Shown here: positions 29,401 to 40,411 of the stretch, one piece after another
Layout: each line of letters begins with the position of its first letter
How positions within the stretch are numbered: position 1 is the stretch's first letter
NCBI GenBank assembly: GCA_003233235.1
Contig: QILF01000052.1
Location: 1-40,579 of the forward strand
From: Zetaproteobacteria bacterium
GTDB taxonomy: Bacteria > Pseudomonadota > Zetaproteobacteria > Mariprofundales > Mariprofundaceae
Direction of reading: 5' to 3'
Length of the DNA stretch: 40,579 bases
Notes under the pieces: generated by a model
Database searches by the model: none
What the model was told of the DNA's origin: nothing
What the model saw: only the letters and a program-made list of their open reading frames with translations
Program-made: the position numbers and the translations under genes

Positions 29401-30246
29401 ATGAATACAGTCAAACCATTGTTTACGAACGAAAGCCATCCGTTTTCTCAACTGGATGTTTATTACGAAGAAGATTGTCAGGCGCTGTGGTATTATATGC
29501 ATGCAGCCCCACGGCCTTGTTTTACTACAGTCCTGCTCAATGACATTTACCAATTGTTCGATGATATTGAGGAAATGTCAGGTGGTCTAAAGGCAAGGTA
29601 TTGTGTGTTGGCTTCGGAAGTTTCCGGGGTTTTTAATCTTGGCGGAGATTTAAATCGTTTTGTAGGTTTTATTCGTCAGGGTAACAGGCAAGGCCTACTG
29701 GATTATGCAAAAGCCTGCGTTGAGGTTCTTTATTTAAATCATACCGGCCTGGGGAAAGGTATTACCACCATTTCCCTAGTGCAGGGTGATGCCCTTGGCG
29801 GTGGTTTTGAAGCGGCTATATCCAGCGATGTTCTGATTGCTGAACGTAGTGCTAAAATGGGCTTTCCGGAAATCCTCTTTAACCTGTTCCCCGGAATGGG
29901 CGCATTCAGCTTTCTCTCACGTAAAATAGGTAACGCACAAGCCGAAAAGATGATACTTAGTGGTCGTTTGTATTCCGCTGAGGAGCTTTTCGATCTAGGT
30001 GTGGTTGACGTTCTGGCTGAAGACGGACACGGGGAAAAAGAGGTTTACGACTACATCAGTCGTGAAGATAAGGCGCGCAATGGCATCACGGCATTCCGCG
30101 CAGCCCGCAAGTGTACGCAGCCGTTGACCTATGACGAGTTGCAGGATGTCACCGAAATTTGGGTGGATGCGGCACTCAAGCTCCGCGATAAGGATTTACG
30201 TATGATGGAAAGGCTTGTGCGGCGGCAAGCTTCTAAATCGGCCTGA
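29401..30246 (+). CDS. rpfF: DSF synthase RpfF-like (crotonase superfamily)
   Basis: VFNLGGDL, LLDYAKACV, LVQGDALGGGFEAAISSDVLIAE, MGFPEILFNLFPGMGAFSF, ITEIWVDAALKL; GGAGG SD before ATG 29401; convergent with an RpfC-like kinase. Confidence 0.88.
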   Translation: MNTVKPLFTNESHPFSQLDVYYEEDCQALWYYMHAAPRPCFTTVLLNDIYQLFDDIEEMSGGLKARYCVLASEVSGVFNLGGDLNRFVGFIRQGNRQGLLDYAKACVEVLYLNHTGLGKGITTISLVQGDALGGGFEAAISSDVLIAERSAKMGFPEILFNLFPGMGAFSFLSRKIGNAQAEKMILSGRLYSAEELFDLGVVDVLAEDGHGEKEVYDYISREDKARNGITAFRAARKCTQPLTYDELQDVTEIWVDAALKLRDKDLRMMERLVRRQASKSA

Positions 30247-30269
30247 TTGCCGGTCCCGGATATCTTATT

Positions 30270-30308
30270 GAACGGCGGGCGGGGAAAAGGACGGCCCCGC
30301 CACCGTTC
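30270..30308. terminator. Bidirectional terminator-like hairpin between rpfF and rpfC
   Basis: GAACGGCGGGCGGGG ... CCCCGCCACCGTTC inverted repeat in a convergent intergenic region; no strong T tract. Confidence 0.55.
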
Positions 30309-30316
30309 AGTGGATG

Positions 30317-32830
30317 TCAGGTGTCGGATTTGCTGCGGGTTTCTTGTGCATATTGGCGCAGTGCCGCGCAGCCGTTGAGGTAGATGTCTTCGAACTCACG
30401 GGCATACTGCTGCATCTGGGGCTGCGTTAATGTGTTTTTGTGCGCTTCGATGTCTTGATAGGGCGCATCCAGATGTTTTAAGGCCATGGTAGTAGCAGAT
30501 CCTTTGAAGGTGTGTGCAATCGCCGCGAAGGATGGTCTGTCTATCTTTTTGGCGGCAGTTTTGAGATTTGTGATGTGCTTTTTGCCGCTTTCTTCAAACA
30601 GTTTAATAAAACCTTCGAATTTCTCCGGCGTATCGCAAACCCATACCAATTCCTGCAACATATCGGCATCCAAAATATCTTCCGGGCCTGCATGTACAAG
30701 CGGTGGCATCGTATTTTGCGGCTTTTCTGTGGTGGTTTCTCCAAATTTGGTAACTGTTTTTAACAGGCGGGTCACCTCAACCGGTTTGGTCAGATAATCG
30801 TTGGCTCCTGCCTCCTTGCATTGGCGAATGGTTTCGGGAAGCGCGTCGGCGCTAAGCATGATGACCGGCGTTGCAGCGCTGGTATCGGCAAAACGGAACT
30901 GTTTAAGTACATCCAGACCGCTAATTTCCGGCATATTCATATCCAGCAGGACAACATCGAAGTGTTCGTCGCCACTTAGCGCATCAAGCGCCTTTTCACC
31001 ATCGGTGGCAAAGCTTACTGTGTGTCCGGCGCGTTTCAGTACTTCGCCGATGACTTCCTGATTCACCGGATTATCTTCGGCGAGCAGAATTTTCAGTGCC
31101 TGCAGGCTATTTTTTCGCTGATAGGCATCGGCAAGCGGTATGACATCGGCGGGTGATTGCTGGGTGATACTGGCGGCATGCAAGGCATTGAATAACAAGG
31201 ACTCTTCAAGCGGCGGGTGTAGCACACAGGTAAATCCAGCGGCATACATTAAGGTATCGGCGCCCTGATTGGCTTCGTTGTCGAGCAGCAGGATGTCGAT
31301 ATTTTCCATACCCTTTTTATGGCGCACCGCTTGGGCCATCAGTTCCGGCTTGCATCCGAGATGACAACGCTCAATGATAAGTACATCGAATCCCTGACCG
31401 GAAGAATCGGCATCGACGAGTGCGGAAAGTAGCGGTGCATCATCATCCATGCAGGTCGTGACGACGTTCCAGCGCTGCATCAGCTTTGCCAGTCTTTTCC
31501 CGGTTATTTTATCAGACAGTAACAGACTACGGGTGGGTGAGAGTTGCCGTTGTGCACTATGTTTTTCCCTCTCTATATAGGGAAGGCTGAGGGTAAAGGT
31601 TGTGCCCTGCCCTTCACTGCTTTGCAGGTGGATATTGCCACCCATTAATTCTACCAGTTGCTTGGCGATGGTCGTACCCAGACCGCTACCGCCGTAACGT
31701 CTTGTTACGCTGTTATCCGCTTGCGTGAATTGTTCGAATATTTTCTGCTGCGCCTGTTGCGACATGCCGATGCCGGTATCGCGAATCGTGATTTGCAGCC
31801 TCGGCGGATTGTCCGCCCCGTCCAGCAATGTCACATGTGTGGAGACATAGCCGTGTTCGGTGAATTTTACCGCATTGCCGATGAGATTGATGAGGATTTG
31901 TTTCAGGTGCTGCGGGTCGCCAATGAGATCGAAAGGGACTTCCGCATCAATATGTGCTTCAATGGAAATGTCCTTTTTCTTTGCTTGTGGTTCAAACATG
32001 GCAATGATACCGCGTACAAGTTGATGCAAGTCGAACGGCTCTTGCGCAAGCTCCAGCTTGCCGGCTTCGATGCGCGATAAATCAAGGATACGTTCAATCA
32101 GACCGAGCAGATGATCCCCTGATTTGCGAATCACTGAAACAAAACGTTTTTGTTCGCGGGTCAGTCTTGTCGTGGTTAGCAGATCGCTCATGCCGATAAT
32201 GCCATTCAGCGGTGTGCGCAATTCATGACTCATATTGGCGACAAACTGTGATTTAGCCCGACTTGCCTCTTCGGCGATAGTAATCGCCCGGCGCAACTTT
32301 TTAATAAGTACGGCCATATAGGTGGGTATTACAATAATGATGAGCAGAAACCCGATGACCAGATGAATATTTGACGACCAGAATGGCAAGACACTCACAG
32401 CAGCAAGGAAGCCAATGCAGGAAAAAATAGTTGCCGCAATAAGGTAAGGCACACCGAACCTGAAACCATTGCCTGTGATAATCCAGAGCAGCACGCCTAT
32501 GAGTGGTGTTCCGACTTCTCCACCCGACAAAATCAAGCCTACTGATGTGACGCTGACATCTCCGATAATACCGATTAGCCGACGCCATTTGTTTTGCGAA
32601 GGCGCGGCTAAAATCCAAACGAAAAGGCCAAGGGATATTCCAAGATATGTGATTGCCAGAAGATGGACGGGCTGACTTCCCCATGCTTTGAAATAGATAG
32701 CGACTAAGGCAACAAGGATGATGCGAATGAAAGCCTGTTCGTACTCCGGGTCTGAACGATTAGTCAGCCGTGTTTTCAGAGAAGAAAACAGCGAAAAATT
32801 CCATTTCGTCTCTGTAGTTTTATTTACCAT
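30317..32830 (-). CDS. rpfC: Hybrid sensor histidine kinase RpfC-like (multi-TM, HisKA, HATPase, degenerate REC, REC, HPt)
   Basis: N-terminal multi-TM sensor resembling RpfC, H-box [57 protein letters not shown], HPt [10 protein letters not shown]; convergent to rpfF. Confidence 0.85.
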   Translation of the reverse strand: MVNKTTETKWNFSLFSSLKTRLTNRSDPEYEQAFIRIILVALVAIYFKAWGSQPVHLLAITYLGISLGLFVWILAAPSQNKWRRLIGIIGDVSVTSVGLILSGGEVGTPLIGVLLWIITGNGFRFGVPYLIAATIFSCIGFLAAVSVLPFWSSNIHLVIGFLLIIIVIPTYMAVLIKKLRRAITIAEEASRAKSQFVANMSHELRTPLNGIIGMSDLLTTTRLTREQKRFVSVIRKSGDHLLGLIERILDLSRIEAGKLELAQEPFDLHQLVRGIIAMFEPQAKKKDISIEAHIDAEVPFDLIGDPQHLKQILINLIGNAVKFTEHGYVSTHVTLLDGADNPPRLQITIRDTGIGMSQQAQQKIFEQFTQADNSVTRRYGGSGLGTTIAKQLVELMGGNIHLQSSEGQGTTFTLSLPYIEREKHSAQRQLSPTRSLLLSDKITGKRLAKLMQRWNVVTTCMDDDAPLLSALVDADSSGQGFDVLIIERCHLGCKPELMAQAVRHKKGMENIDILLLDNEANQGADTLMYAAGFTCVLHPPLEESLLFNALHAASITQQSPADVIPLADAYQRKNSLQALKILLAEDNPVNQEVIGEVLKRAGHTVSFATDGEKALDALSGDEHFDVVLLDMNMPEISGLDVLKQFRFADTSAATPVIMLSADALPETIRQCKEAGANDYLTKPVEVTRLLKTVTKFGETTTEKPQNTMPPLVHAGPEDILDADMLQELVWVCDTPEKFEGFIKLFEESGKKHITNLKTAAKKIDRPSFAAIAHTFKGSATTMALKHLDAPYQDIEAHKNTLTQPQMQQYAREFEDIYLNGCAALRQYAQETRSKSDT

Positions 32831-32975
32831 GACCTGCGTACTATAGCAGTATCGGTGAGAAATGGTGTGCGGGAGTTATTTACCGTAAGTTGGAAGATGG
32901 GGGCATGACTAATTATGGAGCAGATACATCGTGATTGTGGGTGCAGCTACGGTCGGGACAGAGTAGCGTGCGACT

Positions 32976-33896
32976 ATGAGTACGATTATTCCGATTCACG
33001 AAGCGGGTATTGGCGAGCCGATGACCGGCAAACCGGCATGGCTGAAAGTGCGCGCACCCATGTCGAAGGAATATCGGCAACTCGTCGAGCTGATGCGCGG
33101 GCAAAAGTTGAATACTGTTTGCGAAGAGGCATCCTGCCCGAATATCGGCGAATGCTGGAAACACGGATCGGCCACTTTCATGATTCTTGGCCGGGTGTGT
33201 ACGCGCACCTGTGCCTTTTGTGATGTCGCAACGGGTCGCCCTGATCCGCTCGACCTTGAAGAACCGGCTAATCTTGCCGATGCCGTGGCGGCCATGAAGT
33301 TAAAACATGTGGTTATCACATCGGTGGATCGTGATGACCTTGAAGATGGCGGAGCCGCGCATTATGCGGCGACGATTCGTGCGGTGAAGGCCAAGCTTCC
33401 GGAGACAACGATTGAAGTGTTAACCCCCGATTTTCAACGTAAACCCGATGCCTGCCTTGATACGCTGATGGCTGCGTGCCCCGATATATTTAACCATAAT
33501 CTGGAAACCGTACCCCGTTTGTACCGCTCGGTGCGCCCCGGCGCGCGTTATTTCACCAGCTTGCGCTTGCTGCAACGGGCCAAAGAAATAGATGCCAATG
33601 TGGTTACCAAATCCGGCATCATGCTCGGCCTCGGTGAGGAACGTGATGAAGTGCTACAGGTGCTCGACGACATGCGCGAGGCGGGTGTGGATATTCTCAC
33701 CGTTGGCCAGTATTTGCGCCCGTCGGTAAAACATCATCCGGTGATGAAATACTGGACACCGGAGGCGTTCGAAGATCTGAAATATCTGGCCGAGAAAAAA
33801 GGCTTCGGTATGGTTGCCTGTGGACCGCTGGTGCGTTCCAGTTTTCATGCCGAGGATGTTTTCAAAGCACTAAAAACAGGAAGGCCAATCGCATGA
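32976..33896 (+). CDS. lipA: Lipoyl synthase
   Basis: [13 protein letters not shown] and radical [24 protein letters not shown]. Confidence 0.97.
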   Translation: MSTIIPIHEAGIGEPMTGKPAWLKVRAPMSKEYRQLVELMRGQKLNTVCEEASCPNIGECWKHGSATFMILGRVCTRTCAFCDVATGRPDPLDLEEPANLADAVAAMKLKHVVITSVDRDDLEDGGAAHYAATIRAVKAKLPETTIEVLTPDFQRKPDACLDTLMAACPDIFNHNLETVPRLYRSVRPGARYFTSLRLLQRAKEIDANVVTKSGIMLGLGEERDEVLQVLDDMREAGVDILTVGQYLRPSVKHHPVMKYWTPEAFEDLKYLAEKKGFGMVACGPLVRSSFHAEDVFKALKTGRPIA

Positions 33897-35494
33897 CGGC
33901 AAGCGAACATATTCACGATGCCCTGCACGAGTTGGGCTTGAACAACCTGGAAGCTGTTTTTTGGGATTTGCCGACGCCGCGTCTGTATGAACATGCCATT
34001 CGCAATCGTGAGGGGCATCTGGCGCACAAGGGTGCGCTGGTCGTACGTACAGGTCACTTCACGGGTCGGGCCGTGAAAGATAAGTTCGTCGTTGATGAAC
34101 CGGCCAGCCACGATAAGGTCTGGTGGGGTACGTTCAATCGCCCCTTACCGGAAGATCGCTTCGATGCCATCTATCAACGTGTTTGCCGCTATCTTGAAGG
34201 GCAGCAAGTGTATGTTGAAGACTGTCTGGTCGGTGCCGATTCGCAATACGAGAAGCCGGTGCGGGTGATTACGCAGGATGCCTGGCATGCGTTGTTTGCA
34301 CGGACGATGTTTGTGCGACCCGTCGATATTGGACGAGGGCCAGCCTCCGATAAATCCAATACCGGCGAACCTGAGTTTACCGTTATCCATGTGCCGCATT
34401 TCCATGCCATGCCAAGTCAGGATGGAACCCATTCCGAGGCGTTTGTACTATTGCACATGGGCAAACGCATCGCCCTGATTGGCGGCACGAGCTACGCCGG
34501 AGAAATCAAGAAATCAATTTTCACCATCATGAATTACCTGCTGCCGGATGAAGATGTGCTACCCATGCATGCCTCAGCCAATGTCGGCAGAAAAAAAGGT
34601 GAAGCGGACGATGTGGCTATTTTTTTCGGACTTTCCGGAACCGGCAAGACCACCCTGTCTTCCGACCCGAAACGTAAGCTGATCGGTGACGACGAGCATG
34701 GCTGGAGTGACCACGATGTGTTTAATTTCGAGGGTGGTTGTTATGCTAAAGTAGCAAAACTTTCTAAAGAAAAAGAACCGATGATCTATGAGGCGACCAA
34801 ACGTTTCGGCACGATTCTGGAAAACGTCGGTTTTAATGTTGTCACTCGCCGTGTGGATTATGATGATATATCGCTGACTGAAAATACCCGTGCCGCTTAT
34901 CCGATTCAGGCCATTCCCAACGCTATTTACCCCGGTGTGGCCGGTCAGCCGAGCAATATCATTATGCTTACCGCCGATGCTTTCGGTGTGTTGCCTCCGA
35001 TAGCGAAACTCACACCCGAACAGGCCATGCGCTACTTCCTGCTCGGTTACACCGCCAAGGTGGCTGGTACTGAGGCAGGAATCACCGAACCGGAGGCGAC
35101 TTTCAGCCCGTGTTTCGGCGCCCCGTTCATGGCCCGCCATCCGAAAGTATATGCCGATATGCTGGGTCACAAAATCCAGCAGCAGCAAGTGAGCTGCTGG
35201 CTGATCAACACCGGTTGGAGCGGCGGCCCCTACGGCATTGGCAAACGCATGGATATTGATGCGACACGCGCTATGCTGAATGCGGCGCTGACTGGCGAAC
35301 TTGACGACGTCTGCTACCGGCGTGATGATATTTTCGGTCTTAGTATTCCGCAGTCCTGCCCCGGAGTGGAGGCGCAAATTCTGAATCCGGCCAGCACATG
35401 GCAAGATTCTGTTGCCTACGAGAAGACCGCCCGCCAACTGGCTGAACAATTTGATAGCCGTTACACCGACATGTTAGATGAAGCTCCAGAATAA
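33893..35494 (+). CDS. pckA: Phosphoenolpyruvate carboxykinase (ATP)
   Basis: [52 protein letters not shown]. Confidence 0.97.
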   Translation: MTASEHIHDALHELGLNNLEAVFWDLPTPRLYEHAIRNREGHLAHKGALVVRTGHFTGRAVKDKFVVDEPASHDKVWWGTFNRPLPEDRFDAIYQRVCRYLEGQQVYVEDCLVGADSQYEKPVRVITQDAWHALFARTMFVRPVDIGRGPASDKSNTGEPEFTVIHVPHFHAMPSQDGTHSEAFVLLHMGKRIALIGGTSYAGEIKKSIFTIMNYLLPDEDVLPMHASANVGRKKGEADDVAIFFGLSGTGKTTLSSDPKRKLIGDDEHGWSDHDVFNFEGGCYAKVAKLSKEKEPMIYEATKRFGTILENVGFNVVTRRVDYDDISLTENTRAAYPIQAIPNAIYPGVAGQPSNIIMLTADAFGVLPPIAKLTPEQAMRYFLLGYTAKVAGTEAGITEPEATFSPCFGAPFMARHPKVYADMLGHKIQQQQVSCWLINTGWSGGPYGIGKRMDIDATRAMLNAALTGELDDVCYRRDDIFGLSIPQSCPGVEAQILNPASTWQDSVAYEKTARQLAEQFDSRYTDMLDEAPE

Positions 35495-36554
35495 CGACGC
35501 CTGCGCGTCGATATTGCACCGGCGCGGGGTGACCCACGGGCAGGTAAGCATTGATGAACCGTGCCATCGGCCCGGCGAATGCATTCCCTCATACGACGAA
35601 ATTCGCAAATGCTGGCAGACGGCGTTCCCGGTGCATCTACCCGGTTTGCTGCTACCCGAGGTCGAGAAATATGCTAGTGCAATCCGCGATGCACTTCATA
35701 TCATGCGCCGCGTTCGTGCGGGTGAAAGCTGCGCGGATATTCTTGTCGAAGCACCATTTTTATCACGGCTGGAGCCGGATTTTGATTTGCTCTCGCCAGT
35801 GCATACCGGAGATAAGCAGGAAGTCGAAAAAATTGTTTTCGACGCAGTGAAATCCGGTGAATTATTTGCCGAAGATTTGTGGATGAAGGTGTCGCGTTTG
35901 TCGTTTGTCGATGAAGACGATTCAATCCGTTTTCGTTTTTCCTACGGTATGGAAATGTTTAAAAATCAGGAGGATGACCCGCTCAGAGAAGGGCTGGCTG
36001 CTGAACTGGCTGCGCGCGTGTTTCCGGAATGCAATATCGTTTGCGATAGCGAGCTGCTTATCGAAATCTTAAAAAACACGCTTAATTTTTCTCCGGTTTT
36101 TGTCGAACGCATCATCTATTCCAACGCCCCCAGCGGTGGCGCACAATTTCATCAGGATGTGGAAAACGATCATTTCGGTATCGTTTACGCGCAGCTTTAC
36201 GGTATCACCGCATGGCTGGCGCTACCGCGTGCGGTACTTCTTCAGCATGTGCAGGACTATCTTCGGGACGATGGCAGCGATATTTTTTCCGAACTGCGCC
36301 AAACAGCACAACATGAGGGGCATCTCGTCAACTTGCTCGAATCTGACGATCAGGGCGCACTGGAAATCCTGCTCAACGCAACACCGGCATTCACGCATCG
36401 TCTGATTGATGCGGGTTACGGTTTGACGCTAGCTCCCGGTGATGTGCTGTTGCTGCCGCAGGCCACGAACGAACACTGCTGCTGGCATTCGGTTTTCTGT
36501 CTGGATGATGCCCCCGGCCATTCGCTTTCTTTTGCCATGACCCGAATGCCATAA
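35478..36554 (+). CDS. Uncharacterised protein, possible non-heme Fe(II) oxygenase-like fold
   Basis: 358 aa ORF overlapping pckA end by 17 nt; [30 protein letters not shown] (HxD) and downstream His-rich [10 protein letters not shown]. Confidence 0.6.
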   Translation: MKLQNNDACASILHRRGVTHGQVSIDEPCHRPGECIPSYDEIRKCWQTAFPVHLPGLLLPEVEKYASAIRDALHIMRRVRAGESCADILVEAPFLSRLEPDFDLLSPVHTGDKQEVEKIVFDAVKSGELFAEDLWMKVSRLSFVDEDDSIRFRFSYGMEMFKNQEDDPLREGLAAELAARVFPECNIVCDSELLIEILKNTLNFSPVFVERIIYSNAPSGGAQFHQDVENDHFGIVYAQLYGITAWLALPRAVLLQHVQDYLRDDGSDIFSELRQTAQHEGHLVNLLESDDQGALEILLNATPAFTHRLIDAGYGLTLAPGDVLLLPQATNEHCCWHSVFCLDDAPGHSLSFAMTRMP

Positions 36555-36564
36555 CTGGCATGCC

Positions 36565-38718
36565 ATGATGCGTTCTCTGTTTATGTCATTATTCGCCATG
36601 CTGCTGAGCTTGCCGATGCTAACAACAGCCGCCAGCCTGACCGCTATGGAATATCCTCCGATCAGCAACCATCTCGCCGGGCAAGTCAGCCCTTATCTTT
36701 TGCAGCACGCACATAATCCCGTTAACTGGTATCCGTGGGGCGAGGAGGCGTTCGCCAAAGCACGCCGCGAAGACAAGCCGATTCTGTTGTCTATCGGCTA
36801 TTCCACCTGTCACTGGTGTCATGTGATGGAGGAAGAGAGTTTTTCCGATAGCGAGGTCGGGCGGGTGTTGAATGAAAACGTGATTGCCATAAAGGTGGAC
36901 CGTGAAGAACGCCCGGACATTGACCAAGTCTATATGCAGGCAGCACAGATGATGGGTGTGCATGGCGGCTGGCCGCTGAATATCCTGATGACCTACGATA
37001 AAAGGCCGTTTTTCGCCGCTACCTACCTGCCCAAGCATTCGCGTTTCGGACGTATTGGTCTGATTGAATTGATACAACAAGTCGGCAAATTATGGCAGAC
37101 CGATCGTGCACGCGTACTCACACCCGCCGGACAATTGGCGGAAGCCATGGCCTCAATGCAGGCTACTGCAAATGCAGCGACCACAAGTGGTGGAAAACGC
37201 GCGGCCATTCCGGCTGATTTTTCAGCGCAGGTGTTCAACGGCTTGAATGAAAGTTTTGATGCGCAGTATGGTGGTTTTGGTGATGCGCCAAAATTCCCGT
37301 CACCTCATAAGTTGTTGTTTCTACTTCGCTATTGGCATAACTCTGGTGATAAGAAAGCACTGGAAATGGTGGAGAAAACATTAACGGCAATGCGTGCAGG
37401 CGGTATATTCGATCAACTGGGTTACGGCTTTCACCGTTATTCAACGGATGGCGAATGGCTGCTTCCGCATTTCGAAAAAATGCTTTCCGATCAGGCCATG
37501 CTGCTGATGGCTTATGCCGAAACCTATCAGGCGACCGGCAAGCCGGAATTTGCCGCTACAGCTCGTGAAATTGCCGATTATGTACAGCGCGTGATGCAAG
37601 CGCCGGAGGGTGGTTTTTATTCTGCCGAAGATGCTGATTCCGATGGTGAGGAAGGGCGCTTTTACATGTGGAGGCTGGATGAATTGAATGTACTGCTCGG
37701 CAAGGATGATGCGGCATTTGCTGCGAAAGTGTTCGCCATGACTGCTGCCGGAAACATTCGTGATGAAGCGACCGGCAAGCAAACCGGAGCCAACGTGTTG
37801 CATCTTGCTCAAGCGCCAAAAACAGCAGCAGATAAAGCACGCCTTGAGAGGATTCGTATTAAATTATTTGACGCCCGCGAGAAGCGTATCCATCCCTTCC
37901 GCGACGATAAAATCCTGACCGACTGGAACGGTCTGATGATTGCCGCTTTATCTATCGCCGCACGCGCCCTTGATGAACCGGCATATGCAAAAAGTGCGGC
38001 TACAGCCAGCGATTTTATTCTTCGGAATCTGCACGGTAAGAAACGCCTTTTGCACCGTTACCGTGCGGGAAAATCAGGCATTAAGGCGCATTTGGACGAT
38101 TACGCATTTCTTATCTGGGGTCTGCTTGAATTGTATGAAACCGATCTCAATCCCGCCTATCTGCAATCGGCCAGCGAATTAAATAGCGAAATGCTGGCAC
38201 ATTTTTCATCTCCCGGGGGCGCATTTTATTTCACTGCCGATGATGGTGAAGCTCTCCCGATCAGACCACTGGATGCCTATGATGGCGCGCTGCCCTCGGG
38301 GAATTCAGTGGCGATGATGAATTTGTTACGTCTGGCGCGGATGACAGGCAATACCCTGCTCGAAGAACAAGCCGCCAATATTGCCGCAGCCTTTGGCGAA
38401 GATATATCGCGGGCGTCGTCGGCCTTTATCTGGATGGCGGCAGCGTATATGCGAGCCACAACGCCGGGTTTCGAAATCGTTCTGGCCGGTGACCGCCATG
38501 CACCGAAAGCAAAAAAGATGCTCCGCGCTCTGCGCACACGCTTTTTGCCTGATCATGTGTTGTTGTGGTCTGATGAAACGGTTAATGAACTGGCTCCGTA
38601 CACCAAGGGGCAGCAAGCGATTGGCGGTCAGGTTACCGCCTACGTCTGCCAGAATTTTCAGTGCAACCTGCCGACGACTGATGTCGCAAAGCTACTGGGC
38701 ATGCTCGGCGTTAAATGA
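36565..38718 (+). CDS. DUF255/YyaL-like thioredoxin-domain protein with N-terminal signal-like sequence
   Basis: [67 protein letters not shown]; preceded by hydrophobic [23 protein letters not shown]. Confidence 0.92.
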   Translation: MMRSLFMSLFAMLLSLPMLTTAASLTAMEYPPISNHLAGQVSPYLLQHAHNPVNWYPWGEEAFAKARREDKPILLSIGYSTCHWCHVMEEESFSDSEVGRVLNENVIAIKVDREERPDIDQVYMQAAQMMGVHGGWPLNILMTYDKRPFFAATYLPKHSRFGRIGLIELIQQVGKLWQTDRARVLTPAGQLAEAMASMQATANAATTSGGKRAAIPADFSAQVFNGLNESFDAQYGGFGDAPKFPSPHKLLFLLRYWHNSGDKKALEMVEKTLTAMRAGGIFDQLGYGFHRYSTDGEWLLPHFEKMLSDQAMLLMAYAETYQATGKPEFAATAREIADYVQRVMQAPEGGFYSAEDADSDGEEGRFYMWRLDELNVLLGKDDAAFAAKVFAMTAAGNIRDEATGKQTGANVLHLAQAPKTAADKARLERIRIKLFDAREKRIHPFRDDKILTDWNGLMIAALSIAARALDEPAYAKSAATASDFILRNLHGKKRLLHRYRAGKSGIKAHLDDYAFLIWGLLELYETDLNPAYLQSASELNSEMLAHFSSPGGAFYFTADDGEALPIRPLDAYDGALPSGNSVAMMNLLRLARMTGNTLLEEQAANIAAAFGEDISRASSAFIWMAAAYMRATTPGFEIVLAGDRHAPKAKKMLRALRTRFLPDHVLLWSDETVNELAPYTKGQQAIGGQVTAYVCQNFQCNLPTTDVAKLLGMLGVK

Positions 38719-38958
38719 ACAGAAGGTCTGGAAATCGTGATTCAGCGGAACATGGTGGAAATACCATTGCCATATCCTCCTTGATTATCTTATACCACGG
38801 GCATCAATGATAACCTCCGCATTGCTAGAAACTTAATAGTGACGGTTTTATTTGAAATATCGACCTCTCTAACCTATCATAGCAATAAGATTTCTTCCTC
38901 GCCTTTCATAAACAATGTCGGATGCGAGGCCACAACATAGTGTTTTGGAGAAGATAAT

Positions 38959-40308
38959 ATGCATATTGCCATGCTTTCCCCTGTTGCTTGGCGTACTCCT
39001 CCGCGCCATTATGGTCCATGGGAGCGTGTTGTTTCCCTGCTCACGGAAGGACTTGTTGCCAGAGGCGTTGAAGTTACCCTCTTTGCCACGGGAGACTCCA
39101 TCACTGGGGGGCATCTCCATGCTGTCTGTAAAAAAGGCTATGAAGAGGGGGCGAAAGAAGACCCGAAAGTAATGGAAGCACTGCATATCTCTGAACTATT
39201 TGACAGAGCTAGTAATTTTGATGTCATCCATAACCATTTCGATTTTCTCCCGCTGACCTATAGTGGACTGGTTAATACGCCCATTGTCACCACGATTCAT
39301 GGCTTCTCTTCTCCCCATATCCTGCCCGTCTATGAAAAATACAATGACAGAGCCTTTTATGTTGCCATCAGCGAGGCCGATAAGGCTGTCAGTCTTGATT
39401 ATATCAGTACCATTCATCACGGTATCAATCTGAATGAATTTACCTTCAATGCCGAACCACAAGGCGATTACCTGCTTTTCTTCGGACGCATTCATCCCGA
39501 CAAAGGTGCGAAAGAGGCGATAGAGATCGCTCGGCGTACCGAGAGTAGGCTTATCATGGCCGGCATTATTCAGGATAAAGACTATTACGAGCGCGAAGTT
39601 GCGCCTCACCTTCACGATGGTATTACCTATCTCGGCAGCGTTGGCCCGGATAAAAGGGATAAGCTGTTAAATGAGGCTAGGGCATTGCTACACCCCATCA
39701 GTTTTGATGAACCTTTTGGTCTTTCTGTGATCGAAGCAATGGCTTGCGGTACGCCAGTCATTGCCTTTAATCGAGGAAGCATGCCCGAATTGATACGCAA
39801 TGGTATCAATGGATACCTCGTATCCACGGTAGAAGAGGCTGCGGATGCCATGGGTCGGCTCGGCGAGATCAACAGAGGCGATTGTCGGGAATGGATAGAA
39901 ACCCACTTTTCCGTTGAACGGATGGTTGATGATTACATCAAGGTCTACGAAGAGATTATTGAAAAAACAAAGCGCGAGGATCATAGACCTTGGGGTTATT
40001 ACGAGATTTTCGCTGATGCTTCTGATCACAAAGTAAAGCGCATCGTGGTCTATCCTGGAAAGCGACTTAGTTTGCAGCGGCACCAGAGACGTTCCGAACA
40101 CTGGCACGTCATTTACGGTGAAGGGATAGCCACCCTAAATGACAGTAAGCTTGTCCTTAAAGCGGGGGACTCAATGGATATTCCCCAAGGTGCTATTCAC
40201 AGAATGGAGAATCAGGGTAAGGAGAATATGGCCTTCATAGAGGTGTCGCGTGGCGACTATTTCGGTGAAGATGATATTGAGCGGCTGGAGGATGATTTTG
40301 GACGCTGA
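38959..40308 (+). CDS. GT4 glycosyltransferase fused to a C-terminal mannose-6-phosphate-isomerase-type cupin
   Basis: N-term HIAMLSPVAWRTPPRHYGPWERVV...EPFGLSVIEAMACGTPVIAFNRGSMPELI; C-term HRPWGYYEIF...KRIVVYPGKRLSLQRHQRRSEHWHVIYGEG...IPQGAIHRMEN...GEDDIERLED. Confidence 0.9.
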   Translation: MHIAMLSPVAWRTPPRHYGPWERVVSLLTEGLVARGVEVTLFATGDSITGGHLHAVCKKGYEEGAKEDPKVMEALHISELFDRASNFDVIHNHFDFLPLTYSGLVNTPIVTTIHGFSSPHILPVYEKYNDRAFYVAISEADKAVSLDYISTIHHGINLNEFTFNAEPQGDYLLFFGRIHPDKGAKEAIEIARRTESRLIMAGIIQDKDYYEREVAPHLHDGITYLGSVGPDKRDKLLNEARALLHPISFDEPFGLSVIEAMACGTPVIAFNRGSMPELIRNGINGYLVSTVEEAADAMGRLGEINRGDCREWIETHFSVERMVDDYIKVYEEIIEKTKREDHRPWGYYEIFADASDHKVKRIVVYPGKRLSLQRHQRRSEHWHVIYGEGIATLNDSKLVLKAGDSMDIPQGAIHRMENQGKENMAFIEVSRGDYFGEDDIERLEDDFGR

Positions 40309-40322
40309 TGATTTTGGACGCT
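40291..40322. repeat. 16-bp perfect tandem duplication spanning the GT-cupin stop codon
   Basis: GATGATTTTGGACGCT x2 at 40291-40306 and 40307-40322; the TGA is formed across the junction. Confidence 0.95.
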
Positions 40323-40351
40323 GCCATTAACATGAAACAAACAACGCGGTT

Positions 40352-40411
40352 GCATGGATTTTTTCCATCCTGTGGTAATGTTTTATCCCACGGGAGGGAA
40401 AAAATCCATGC
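40352..40411 (+). promoter_or_regulatory. Long hairpin enclosing the SD and ATG of the GH130 gene
   Basis: GCATGGATTTTTTCC / GGAAAAAATCCATGC perfect 15-bp arms plus inner TCCTGTGG/CCACGGGA; 12-nt loop TAATGTTTTATC. Confidence 0.85.

Noticed and set aside
34574-35449. 291-aa minus-strand ORF
   Set aside because: Entirely antisense to the clearly identified pckA; composition is a codon-bias shadow
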